Below, one piece after another: positions 15,456-23,493 of a stretch of 35,047 nucleotides of DNA. A program made the translations under genes and the position numbers. The stretch lies in IMG/VR virus record IMGVR_UViG_3300032092_000122, positions 1 through 35,047 of that record. One strand, written 5' to 3'. Position 1 is the stretch's first letter, and the number at the start of each line of letters is the position of its first letter. Below the pieces are notes generated by a model. The model saw nothing but the letters and a program-made list of their open reading frames with translations. It was not told where the DNA came from and made no database searches. Source of the stretch: a virus.

Positions 15456-18400
15456 TAGCTCCCTCGAATCTGGGTGGACCGTTCGACCGACGTAATCGCA
15501 CCGCGCACAATACAGCCCATCAATCGGAAGTCGAGATCAGGGCACAGAATCCGGATTCCGGGGGTCAACGTCGTACCCTTGGCACCGTATCTCCCGTCAG
15601 AAGAATCGGTACCAAAGGCTGCATATACCACACCTTCATCGGCTTCTACTGACGAGTACAACGCCCGTGCCGTATCGTACGTTTCCGCTGTGTACGTCGG
15701 GGTTCCTGCAACGCCCGAATACAGCAATCCCGTGAACCGGTCGAGGGGAATGGACGTCAGTCCATCGCTTTTCGCCCCACCAGAGACATCTGAAAACGAA
15801 GCCCCGATGCTTCCGACAACCTTCATCCGGAAGAAGTCCGCATTCGAGAAGGTCATTCCCTGCTCGGTCTCCATCCCCAACGGGTGGCCGGCCCACTCAA
15901 ACACGACCGGGCTCACAACGAACACGTCTCCAGCCGTGGTGTTGTTGACCCACGAGTTGGCACCCGCGTTGTCCACGATCACGTCGTTCGTGTTGTTATA
16001 CATGATCTTGAACTTGCGACCGATGTACGGGGTCATCGCCGCATTCGTAGACCAAACAAGGTAGGCGTACGAGAACCGCCAAGCTCCCGCCGTCACAATC
16101 GTGTTCACGGCGCTGAACGGAATCCGCTTACCAATGTTGTCCCAAGACCCTGTCGCAACAAACCGCGAATCCCCGTCGAAGTCCAACGTCGTGATTCGTC
16201 GCGAGTATTGGTAGGCAGCTGTTGCAAACTGGATCTCTCGCGACTGATAGCAATCGACGGTGTACACCTGCGGACCAGTCCAACTGCTATTACCAGTGCC
16301 CGACGCTCGCGTGTCTTGCCAGTTCAACAAGAAGAACGCTCTTCGACTCAAGCTGTTCGTTGAGCTAACAATGCCACTCGCTTCGATGGGCCACGACCCT
16401 TGAGCCGTCAGCGCAAAGTTGGCATCCGCAACCTTCGTAGTCTTTCCCGTCGAGAACCACAGAACGTACATCTCTTCCTGCGTCGGATTGTGGACGAACA
16501 AGCAGTTCATAAACGGGTCGTGCACAACCTGGAGAACAGACAGATCCGTCTTCCACTCCTTGACCATGACGCTGTTCAAGTTGCGAATCTCGTCAAGCTG
16601 GCCCTGCGCGTCCACACTCTTCAAGCCGTGGCTCGTCACGTAGTAGACCGAGCTGCCCACTGAATCAGCGGCCCGAGGATTCACGATGCCGTAGCCCTCG
16701 TGCATCTCCGTCACTTTGATGTAGGGGCCGCTCTTTCGGATGTGATAGACCTTGTCGCGCGAGAGCCCGATCGCATTCGATCCTGCCCGTCCGAACTTCA
16801 CAACCTCGTTACTTGGAACAGTGGGGGTATACCGATTGAACGGGGGGAACAGCTCCGGCACAAGATCCATCAAGCTGGACCAGCGCATCTCACCCAATCC
16901 ACGAACCGTATCCGAGACTCGTTTCGTCTCCGTTGTTGACTCTGGTGGTGCATCAATCTTGGACACCAACATCGTGTTCTGGTGGAACAGCGCAGTGCCA
17001 CCGAACGGCATCTTCTCATCAAAGACGCTGCGATCGACGTACGCATCCTGATAGACCAACTGCTTGTCTTCCAGCTCGTAGAAGTACATAGCGTGTCGGC
17101 TCGTCGTTGCATCCCCGAACGTACGACCTGTGCCGTTCAAGCAAGTGTGGTAATCCGACAACCGAACAACCGCGTCTAAGAACGGCAACCCTGCGACCAT
17201 TGTGCCGCCGGCATCCTGAATCTTGACGCTTCGGTACACGTACATCAGATCGTACTTGCTGGAGTCGTACACGATCTCGATGCCCACGTACTGATCGTTC
17301 TTCACGCTCAGGTTGTTTCCGCCCTGTGTACGCGCGAGCACGAAGTCTTCGCTGCGAACTTGCGCCACGGTGCTGAACGCGCTCTTGCGACCCGTCTTCG
17401 AGTTCACCAGCACGTATCCGAAGCTGTAGTCACCCGGCTCAAACTTACGAGCTTGATAACGGTTCTCCGTCGTGAACGAACCTACGATGCTCTCATAGAA
17501 GAACCCAGTGCAATCCTCGCGCTTGACAGCCACTTTCCAGTAGTAAGTCTTGCCGTATGCCAACCGAAGATTGGGGAACAACTGCGCTGGCGAATAGTTC
17601 GAGACAGCCAGATCAGTAGCAATGCAGTGATCATCGAGAGCGCCTGTGCCTTCTTCAACCAAGTACACGTCCCATCGGACGTTCGCATTCAACGCTTCCC
17701 CGTCTGGGTAATACGAAGTCCAGTCCAACTTCGGGGTCACGCTCACATTGGTCTGCTTGTTCGCAGGCGTCAACAACTGCGTCAGAATCCCGACCCCATC
17801 TGTGCAAGCACTTCCAGTTGCGCTGTGCGAATTAGCGGTACCTGGTTGCGAAACAGCCCCAGCGGCCGGCACAGTGTCGTTGTAGCAGATGCCCGACGCC
17901 TCATTCGGAAACAGGTTCGAACTCGTGTACGGGTTCTCCGCCAACAGCACAACCTGCGCGGACGCCGGTCGTCCCGTCTCCAACGTCGTAAACGACCCAG
18001 GCGCAATCCCACGTTCGGGGCTCGACAACGATGGCTGCATCCCTGGGCCCGGAATCGTACCTGTGCCCGTGGATCCAATAACTGTCGGCGTCAAGAACGT
18101 CTTGTTGGTGTACGTGACCGTCAACTTCGGACGGATCCCGTAGTTCGGCTGGGTCCGTCCCGCAAACGAAATCAGATTACCTGCCGTGCTTCCGCGCACA
18201 ATCACGTCGGTCTTTCTGGTGAACGACTGTGACAACCCGCTTACTGCGCGTTGCACAATGTTCGTCGCCGTCAGCTGAACCTTGCCCAGATAGTTCTTCA
18301 GCAGCGTCGTGGAGATCTGGTGGGCGGCCTCGTACGTCCCACCTGGCGTACCCCACGGGGCCGAGGTCGTGCGGTTGTTCCACGTGACCTGCGCCTCATT

Positions 18401-19153
18401 CCAAAGTACTCCCGTCAGAGAAGAATCGTCCACCGGGGCCACGAACAACGTACCTGAAGCACCCGTCAGCGCATTGCCCGTGACGGTGAACTCCAACACC
18501 GCAGACTCAACAGTCTTTCCGGTCTCAGCCGAAGTATCAAACCGTAGCAGGGTATTCTTGGTGGTACCCCCACTGATTACTTCGAGTGTCAGGGGTTGGG
18601 TGCTTTCGTAGTTGGTAGTTGCTGCGGCGCTGTTGATGAAAGCGTCTACCTCGCAGGCGTACTCCTTCGTGCGCGTAGCCTCAATGTAGAACAGAGACGG
18701 ACTGCGCCCCTCAAGGAAGCAGTACACGAAACGGCCTGCAACTTGCACATCGAACTGGCCCGTCACTGGAGCCGCATCCATCAACTTCACGCAACGGGTG
18801 AAGCTCTGATTGACCGAGTCCCAGTAGTCGATGAAGACATCCGATACAGTGGGGGTTGCCGGCCTCACTGCCCGATACACGAACCCGTAGGCGTACTCTT
18901 CGGATCCGATCCGGAAGTCCACCGCCTTAAAGTCCACGATCACGGACTTGTGCGTGTGGTTGGTTTGGTTCTGAAGCTCGGTGATCGTGTACGCCAGCTT
19001 GAAGCCAGGGAACGGTCGGAGGCCACCCTCACTGGAACCGTCGACGCCTGTCATCTCCGAGGAGAAACCCCGTTGAACACCTGGGCGCTCAACGCGCTTA
19101 TCCAACGTCGTCTCCATCACAGGGTATGACCAGTCAGTCTTGAGATCAGCCAC
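15455..19153 (-). CDS. Large tail/hub protein with DNRLRE (CBM96-like) and FN3-like domains
   Basis: The 1232-residue product begins at GTG after GAGGTGAACC. The N-terminus (to ~165) is beta-rich. Residues ~170-350 match the DNRLRE/CBM96 pattern: NYESTQPLTLEV, TLLRFDTS, VESAVLEFTV, then W-N-E-x-Q-V-T-W-N-N and a closing PKLTVTYTN; related domains bind polysaccharide or stabilise surface proteins. Residues ~460-563 resemble fibronectin type III (LAYGKTYYWKVAVK ending VGSFTTEN). The C-terminal half has propeller-like beta motifs (LSRDKVYHIRKSG, SVYYVTSHGLKSV), as in short-tail nozzle or hub proteins. Position after the adaptor-like gene agrees with a tail component. Four dispersed or near-match elements touch this region (16818, 18567, 18846). 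Confidence 0.75.
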   Translation of the reverse strand: MADLKTDWSYPVMETTLDKRVERPGVQRGFSSEMTGVDGSSEGGLRPFPGFKLAYTITELQNQTNHTHKSVIVDFKAVDFRIGSEEYAYGFVYRAVRPATPTVSDVFIDYWDSVNQSFTRCVKLMDAAPVTGQFDVQVAGRFVYCFLEGRSPSLFYIEATRTKEYACEVDAFINSAAATTNYESTQPLTLEVISGGTTKNTLLRFDTSAETGKTVESAVLEFTVTGNALTGASGTLFVAPVDDSSLTGVLWNEAQVTWNNRTTSAPWGTPGGTYEAAHQISTTLLKNYLGKVQLTATNIVQRAVSGLSQSFTRKTDVIVRGSTAGNLISFAGRTQPNYGIRPKLTVTYTNKTFLTPTVIGSTGTGTIPGPGMQPSLSSPERGIAPGSFTTLETGRPASAQVVLLAENPYTSSNLFPNEASGICYNDTVPAAGAVSQPGTANSHSATGSACTDGVGILTQLLTPANKQTNVSVTPKLDWTSYYPDGEALNANVRWDVYLVEEGTGALDDHCIATDLAVSNYSPAQLFPNLRLAYGKTYYWKVAVKREDCTGFFYESIVGSFTTENRYQARKFEPGDYSFGYVLVNSKTGRKSAFSTVAQVRSEDFVLARTQGGNNLSVKNDQYVGIEIVYDSSKYDLMYVYRSVKIQDAGGTMVAGLPFLDAVVRLSDYHTCLNGTGRTFGDATTSRHAMYFYELEDKQLVYQDAYVDRSVFDEKMPFGGTALFHQNTMLVSKIDAPPESTTETKRVSDTVRGLGEMRWSSLMDLVPELFPPFNRYTPTVPSNEVVKFGRAGSNAIGLSRDKVYHIRKSGPYIKVTEMHEGYGIVNPRAADSVGSSVYYVTSHGLKSVDAQGQLDEIRNLNSVMVKEWKTDLSVLQVVHDPFMNCLFVHNPTQEEMYVLWFSTGKTTKVADANFALTAQGSWPIEASGIVSSTNSLSRRAFFLLNWQDTRASGTGNSSWTGPQVYTVDCYQSREIQFATAAYQYSRRITTLDFDGDSRFVATGSWDNIGKRIPFSAVNTIVTAGAWRFSYAYLVWSTNAAMTPYIGRKFKIMYNNTNDVIVDNAGANSWVNNTTAGDVFVVSPVVFEWAGHPLGMETEQGMTFSNADFFRMKVVGSIGASFSDVSGGAKSDGLTSIPLDRFTGLLYSGVAGTPTYTAETYDTARALYSSVEADEGVVYAAFGTDSSDGRYGAKGTTLTPGIRILCPDLDFRLMGCIVRGAITSVERSTQIRGS

Positions 19154-19156
19154 GGT

Positions 19157-19654
19157 TCACCTCGGCTTCTGCGGTAACGGGACTCTCTTTGCGGACAAAC
19201 TACCCCATGCTTGAATGGGGCACTTGGCTTCAGGCATTGTCGCTTTTACGGTCAACTCTGCACGGGCTCTTTGACCACAGCCGCAGGCACCGCACCAACC
19301 AAGTTTTCCTTCTTCGGTTGACCTCTGAAGTTTCGGGCACCCATTGCAGATCTCCAGCCGATCCTGATACTCGGCATCTGGAACCGGCCCCTGAATCGCT
19401 CGGCTGATTTCGGCCTTGGCCCAGCTCAAAGCTTTCGACACCAAGCTCGGAGTCTTCGGCACCATCGCCTTCAACTCTTCTGCCCGAGCCTCCTGCTTCG
19501 CTTTCTGAAACCTCTCGACCTTCTCTTCAATGGGTGGCAGGTTCAACGGCACCAGTCGGCGCATCGAGCATGAACCACACCGCTCCGGAAACGCAGGCGT
19601 TCGCCCGATCCGAGGGTGCTGGCACGTTCCTTCTTTGTCCCAGAAGCAAGTCAT
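19157..19654 (-). CDS. Cysteine-motif (zinc-ribbon-like) small protein
   Basis: Start at 19654, where ATGA overlaps the preceding stop. The 165-residue product opens MTCFWDKEGTCQHPRIGR and has a first cysteine set (C3, C11, then C-G-S-C) and a C-terminal set CNGCPKL-x10-W-C-G-A-C-G-C-x15-C-P-I-Q-x-W. The latter matches the short zinc-knuckle segment often found in phage structural regions (DUF6171-like by memory; not verified). A Lys/Glu/Ala helix links the two. It lies between two tail-region genes and may be an assembly chaperone or minor virion protein; metal binding is inferred from spacing. Confidence 0.65.
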   Translation of the reverse strand: MTCFWDKEGTCQHPRIGRTPAFPERCGSCSMRRLVPLNLPPIEEKVERFQKAKQEARAEELKAMVPKTPSLVSKALSWAKAEISRAIQGPVPDAEYQDRLEICNGCPKLQRSTEEGKLGWCGACGCGQRARAELTVKATMPEAKCPIQAWGSLSAKRVPLPQKPR

Positions 19655-21195
19655 ATGATCTCGAACCCCCACTCGATTGTGTGGGTCGTCACCCCAAACA
19701 CCGTCGGGAACTCCGAACAAACCCCTTCACTACCATCACAAAAAGCTTCCAAGATGTTCACAGTCACAGGTCCTGAGGGGGTGGAGTACGTACAAGGCAC
19801 AGTTTCCGTGTGAGCCAAAGCACGGCTGGTGCAACAATCAGGATAACTCTTACCGGAAGTTGAGTCGTTGATGTCGTAAGCGACCTTCTTCTCGGTGTAT
19901 GTGCGGTCCAACGGGCTGCAGTACTGATCGATGCCACACATGTTCAACAGCAACCCTTGGAATATCCCTCCAACAGGTGGCGCTCCAGGAACACCTGAAA
20001 GACTGCTTGGCGGTTCCAAGTTTGTTTGAGGTCCTCCCCCATAGCGGACAGACGGCAAGTCGTCGCTACAGGTGTTGATCGGGTTTGGGCAAGTTGTTGC
20101 AGGTTTCGAGGTGATCGGGCTGTCAAAGGTTGTGTCACTCAAACACGATCCAGATCCAAAGATGACCCACGGATTGATTAGAGGTAGGTTCATAGCGTAC
20201 GACGTTTGACAATCAGTCGTAGGCGCTTGGCAACCCATGGTGGCACAAGGGCTCATACAAAAGTCTTCGGTGTACATACCCGAAACAACTTGTGAAGGGT
20301 TTGGATTAAAGATCAAGATCGGACTATCACAATCCGGATCGCAGTTCCGTTTGCAAGCAATCGTTATGACCGATCCTGGGACCCAAAGGTTTTGATGGTT
20401 GGGCCTGTTTGGCTCAAGACCGTTATCCAACCCCGTGTTGGTCAGTTGCCCAGCGATATATTGGGCGGGACGTCCTTGAAGCGTGGCGTTCCAAACCCAA
20501 GTCTTCTCCCGAATGATCTTTGCTTCAATGTCCGCAGCAGCCTTGTGCCCGTAGCCTGCACAAGCGCCCGCATCTGCGTACCCACTTGAGTAGCTTTTGC
20601 AGTTCCACGATCTGCATTGATGCCGAGCACTACTAGAGTTCTCGCAGGTGTACCCAGAGTTGTCTCGGCAGAAATTGTTGAATGTGCAAGCACATCGACC
20701 TGTTGCCGCAATAGTTGGTGATCCCGCACAAGGGCAAGCGGAGCGGTCACATTCGTTGTTGTATTGCCCGTGAAACTCAAGCCCAGACCCTGTTCCATCG
20801 GTCGTAACACCTTCGTAGAAGCCGTCGCCGTCGAGGTCGTAACGGTTCCAAACAGTACAACGCCCCGACACTCCGCCCACGGCTGCGGAGCCGTCATCTT
20901 CTAGACCCATGAAGTCGATGTGGCGTTTGATGTATTCGTAGGAGAAGGTGCAGGTATTTGCGTAGTACCGGTAGGTGGCGCAATCAGTACCGGTGCGTTG
21001 AAGCGTGGCGGTAATGGACCAGCTGATTTGGCCAGTCGTAAAGACTTGGCCCGAGGGGCTCAAAGTTTCTTCGGAGATCCAGCTACCAGTGAGCAAGATT
21101 GTGAATGGACTTGATGGACTGCAGGCCCAGAAGTCACAACAGGCTGGGCAAGATTCTTTTGTGCAGCAACAACCTGAAGAGACCGCGCCACTCAT
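19651..21195 (-). CDS. Cysteine-rich virion-region protein with calcium-loop motif
   Basis: The 514-residue product contains 37 Cys by my count (about 7%), beginning MSGAVSSGCCCTKESCPACC. The cysteines are spread in small Gly/Asn/Ser-rich clusters (CPCAGSP, CACTFNNFC, CKRNCDPDCDSP, CMSPCATMGC). DLDGDGFYEG near residue 120 is a D-x-D-x-D-G calcium-binding loop as in EF-hand/dockerin-type sites. There is no signal peptide. It starts at ATGA overlapping the previous stop. Placement between adaptor-like and tail proteins suggests a tail spike or fibre stabilised by disulfides or metal after release from the cell; this is inference. No homologue is recognised. Confidence 0.7.
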   Translation of the reverse strand: MSGAVSSGCCCTKESCPACCDFWACSPSSPFTILLTGSWISEETLSPSGQVFTTGQISWSITATLQRTGTDCATYRYYANTCTFSYEYIKRHIDFMGLEDDGSAAVGGVSGRCTVWNRYDLDGDGFYEGVTTDGTGSGLEFHGQYNNECDRSACPCAGSPTIAATGRCACTFNNFCRDNSGYTCENSSSARHQCRSWNCKSYSSGYADAGACAGYGHKAAADIEAKIIREKTWVWNATLQGRPAQYIAGQLTNTGLDNGLEPNRPNHQNLWVPGSVITIACKRNCDPDCDSPILIFNPNPSQVVSGMYTEDFCMSPCATMGCQAPTTDCQTSYAMNLPLINPWVIFGSGSCLSDTTFDSPITSKPATTCPNPINTCSDDLPSVRYGGGPQTNLEPPSSLSGVPGAPPVGGIFQGLLLNMCGIDQYCSPLDRTYTEKKVAYDINDSTSGKSYPDCCTSRALAHTETVPCTYSTPSGPVTVNILEAFCDGSEGVCSEFPTVFGVTTHTIEWGFEII

Positions 21196-21983
21196 GAGCA
21201 GTTCACCTGTAGTGGGTTGACCATGTGGAACCAGTGAGCTCCTGCTTCATCGATGAACATAGGCACCCGCGCACCCACGGGGATCGAAAGCCTCGTCAAC
21301 GTAGAACCAGTGGGGGGTGTATTACCACCATTGTTGGCAACACTATACTCATGTTCGTTTATGGCAAGCCCACCTGCTGCACTTGTTCGAGGATTTGTGC
21401 GAGCAGTAACTTCAGTCCAACCGTACAAGTAATACGACGATCCGATCGGGGACGTATACGAGGTGCTGACCGAAGTGATCTCTGCTTTAAAGGTTGTGTG
21501 GGATGGACCAAAGCCACAGTCACAACCAGAGCTTTCAAGTCCTCCACCACCAACAGAACCACAGCCATCAACCAAGCACTCGTCGATACCCAAGAACAAG
21601 CCGTTGGGGTCTTGAAGACAACGACCGGAGACACAGGAGTACCGCAGTTTCTCCTCTGGGCCCACCGGCGGAACAGAGCCTGGGTTCGCGGTTGGAGAGA
21701 TGGCGGTCGTTGCAGGATTGCCGACGACGTTGAAGAACGCGAACGACGTGTCCCCAAAGCCGTTGCCGCCAGGCATGAAGAACTGCGCAGGCAACGACGG
21801 ACCCGTTTGATTCGGGGCAGAACCAGGCGCAGAGTAACTGGTGGGGTCTACGAACTTAAGGCCAGGAGCCAACGTGACAATCTGAAACCCGCTCGTCATG
21901 CGTTGCGTGAACGCTTGCGAGAACACAGGGAGAATCTGCTCGAACTCCCGGTTGGCGGTGTTGAGAAGTTCGTCGTTGTTCAT
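21192..21983 (-). CDS. Virion-region protein with small disulfide-type Cys module
   Basis: The 263-residue product begins MNNDELLNTANREFEQILPV at a TGATG overlap. Its centre holds YSCVSGRCLQDPNGLF followed by IDECLVDGC, a C-x-x-x-x-C ... C-x-x-x-C mini-module that I recall from other phage and environmental bacterial structural proteins, probably disulfide-held; then SSGCDCGFG. The flanks are Gly/Pro/Ser/Thr-rich and beta-type (SYYLYGWTEVTART). It directly precedes the cysteine-rich 514-residue gene and probably works with it in the same tail or fibre structure. An imperfect dispersed element (21307-21316) encodes T-P-P-T-G. Confidence 0.65.
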   Translation of the reverse strand: MNNDELLNTANREFEQILPVFSQAFTQRMTSGFQIVTLAPGLKFVDPTSYSAPGSAPNQTGPSLPAQFFMPGGNGFGDTSFAFFNVVGNPATTAISPTANPGSVPPVGPEEKLRYSCVSGRCLQDPNGLFLGIDECLVDGCGSVGGGGLESSGCDCGFGPSHTTFKAEITSVSTSYTSPIGSSYYLYGWTEVTARTNPRTSAAGGLAINEHEYSVANNGGNTPPTGSTLTRLSIPVGARVPMFIDEAGAHWFHMVNPLQVNCS

Positions 21984-22867
21984 CAGAACACGAAGAGGTT
22001 CATGTTGTCCACGGTACCCCCACTGAATCGCTTTCCAGTGCGGGAGTTCATGTTGCCCAAGGTGTCATGCGCGGTCTTGATGGCTTGGCGGTACGCGAAC
22101 GCCAATGATTGCTGTTGGCCCTGCGAGATCTTTCGACCAACGCCAGCCCGCATCGCCGCGCTCAACGAGACTGCATCAACCATCGGCTCCATCACGAACG
22201 GAACGACCTCGTAGCTGTAAGAGCCTGCCGCGTTCGTGGCAGGAGTCCGCAGCGTGGCCACTCGGGTGGTCGCGTTGTACGCCGAGATCGTGCATTCGTC
22301 CGTGACATTGGCCCCAAAGATCCGCAAGTAGCAGCCCACGTAGGCGTTCTCACGTTTATCGAGGGAGCCCAAGAAGCCAGTAGATGGCAACGTGAATGTC
22401 CCGTTCGCATTCAAAGTTCCTGTCGTTCCGGAGACGTAGTGAGCGGCGACGTCACCTGACGGAACGTACAAGATGGTGTACGTCTTGGCCTCGGTCGGGT
22501 AGGGCTTGAACGAGATCAGGTTGCCCTCGATCGACCAGCCTGGGCCGTACACGTTGAACTCGCTACGGGGGTGGAAGTCCTCGATGAACACGCCCGTTGA
22601 CGCATTGACGATGCCCACCCGAAGAACCTGGCGCACCATCGGGGGCAACCGGTAGTACTGGGTGTTCGCGGCAACCGTGACCGTCAGCGGAACCACGACC
22701 TGTGCGTCTGACATCATGGAGACCCGCGAGACCACGTCGGTCATCGCGCTCGACATGAAGAACCGCACCAAGTAGTTATCGTCGTACTTCGCGTCCAGAT
22801 CCGGATCATCCAAGTAGTGGCGAACCTTCTCGCAGTACGTCTTGATGATGGATCCGGTTGAGTGCAT
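21983..22867 (-). CDS. Adaptor / tail-tubular-A-like protein
   Basis: The 294-residue product starts three bases after the upstream stop. It opens with a helical segment (YCEKVRHYLDDPDLDAKYDD, LVRFFMSSAMTDVVSRV) and continues with beta motifs such as QYYRLPPMVRQVLRVGI and LISFKPYPTEAKTYTILYV. This arrangement and position between the capsid and tail genes are usual for the connector-adaptor (gp11-like) of short-tailed phages, which joins portal and tail. The C-terminal helix RAGVGRKISQGQQQSLAFAY is also typical. Assignment is by pattern and synteny. An exact dispersed element lies at 22017-22026. Confidence 0.55.
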   Translation of the reverse strand: MHSTGSIIKTYCEKVRHYLDDPDLDAKYDDNYLVRFFMSSAMTDVVSRVSMMSDAQVVVPLTVTVAANTQYYRLPPMVRQVLRVGIVNASTGVFIEDFHPRSEFNVYGPGWSIEGNLISFKPYPTEAKTYTILYVPSGDVAAHYVSGTTGTLNANGTFTLPSTGFLGSLDKRENAYVGCYLRIFGANVTDECTISAYNATTRVATLRTPATNAAGSYSYEVVPFVMEPMVDAVSLSAAMRAGVGRKISQGQQQSLAFAYRQAIKTAHDTLGNMNSRTGKRFSGGTVDNMNLFVF

Positions 22868-22870
22868 GGT

Positions 22871-23422
22871 TTAGCCCGTAGAAATGATCTTCTCGTTCAT
22901 GGCCCAGCGTAGCAACTCCCGCATCTGGTCCAGCTCTGGCCCGTCGTCCGGAACATCTTCAAGACTCAGTTTGTCGGCGGCTTCATCCAGCTTCCGTTTC
23001 CGAAGCACCTTCTCCATGTCGTCGAGCACGGTCTTTCGGTCCATCAGCGCACTCTGCCGGTCGCTGATCTTCTTGTACCGATTCTTCCGCATCTCGTCGA
23101 CCATCTCGTGCTCTGGCTTGCAGCGCCACATCAGCCAGTCCATCTCCGGCAGATCTGCCGGATGATCTCCCGGAGGACCCGAGAAGAGGCAGATCTCGGT
23201 TGCAGCGGCAATGCCCTGTCCGAACACCTTGGGTTTGATGGACCACTGAGCCAGACCGAACTTGCCGGTCTTCCGATGGCGGTACACGAAGAGGTTTTCC
23301 AACCCCGTCTTCCGCCGCAGACTTTCCAACCACGGGCACGTAGGGATCAACTCAAAGCGTTCCGGAGTCATCTCCGTACCCATCAACAGAGCGATAGTCA
23401 TCTGCTCGTCAGACATTGTCAT
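22871..23422 (-). CDS. Unknown protein between capsid and adaptor genes
   Basis: Start at ATG 23422 (MTMSDEQMTIALLMGTEM), with GGAGTG four bases upstream; an ORF start 16 codons earlier would run through the hairpin and is rejected. The 183-residue product has an alpha/beta N-terminal half (LFVYRHRKTGKFGLAQWSI, GIAAATEICLFSG) and a charged helical C-terminal half (KISDRQSALMDRKTVLDDME, KVLRKRKLDEAADKL). No family is recognised; position suggests a head-completion or assembly factor. Confidence 0.65.
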   Translation of the reverse strand: MTMSDEQMTIALLMGTEMTPERFELIPTCPWLESLRRKTGLENLFVYRHRKTGKFGLAQWSIKPKVFGQGIAAATEICLFSGPPGDHPADLPEMDWLMWRCKPEHEMVDEMRKNRYKKISDRQSALMDRKTVLDDMEKVLRKRKLDEAADKLSLEDVPDDGPELDQMRELLRWAMNEKIISTG

Positions 23423-23440
23423 GTAACACTCCAAAGAATA

Positions 23441-23468
23441 GGGGCCACCCCATTTACGAGGTGGCCCC
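23441..23468 (-). terminator. Hairpin after the capsid gene
   Basis: GGGGCCACC (23441-23449) pairs with GGTGGCCCC (23460-23468) across a ten-base loop. On the minus strand the stem is followed by TATTCTTT, a weak T-tract. It lies 25 bases past the capsid stop and probably reduces transcription into downstream genes or stabilises the abundant capsid mRNA. Confidence 0.65.
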
Positions 23469-23493
23469 ATTGTACCGTTTCCGTCAGTGTGAA

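Noticed and set aside
23423-23470. N-terminal extension of the 183-residue gene (start at 23470)
   Set aside because: It would run through the post-capsid hairpin, while ATG 23422 has its own GGAGTG.
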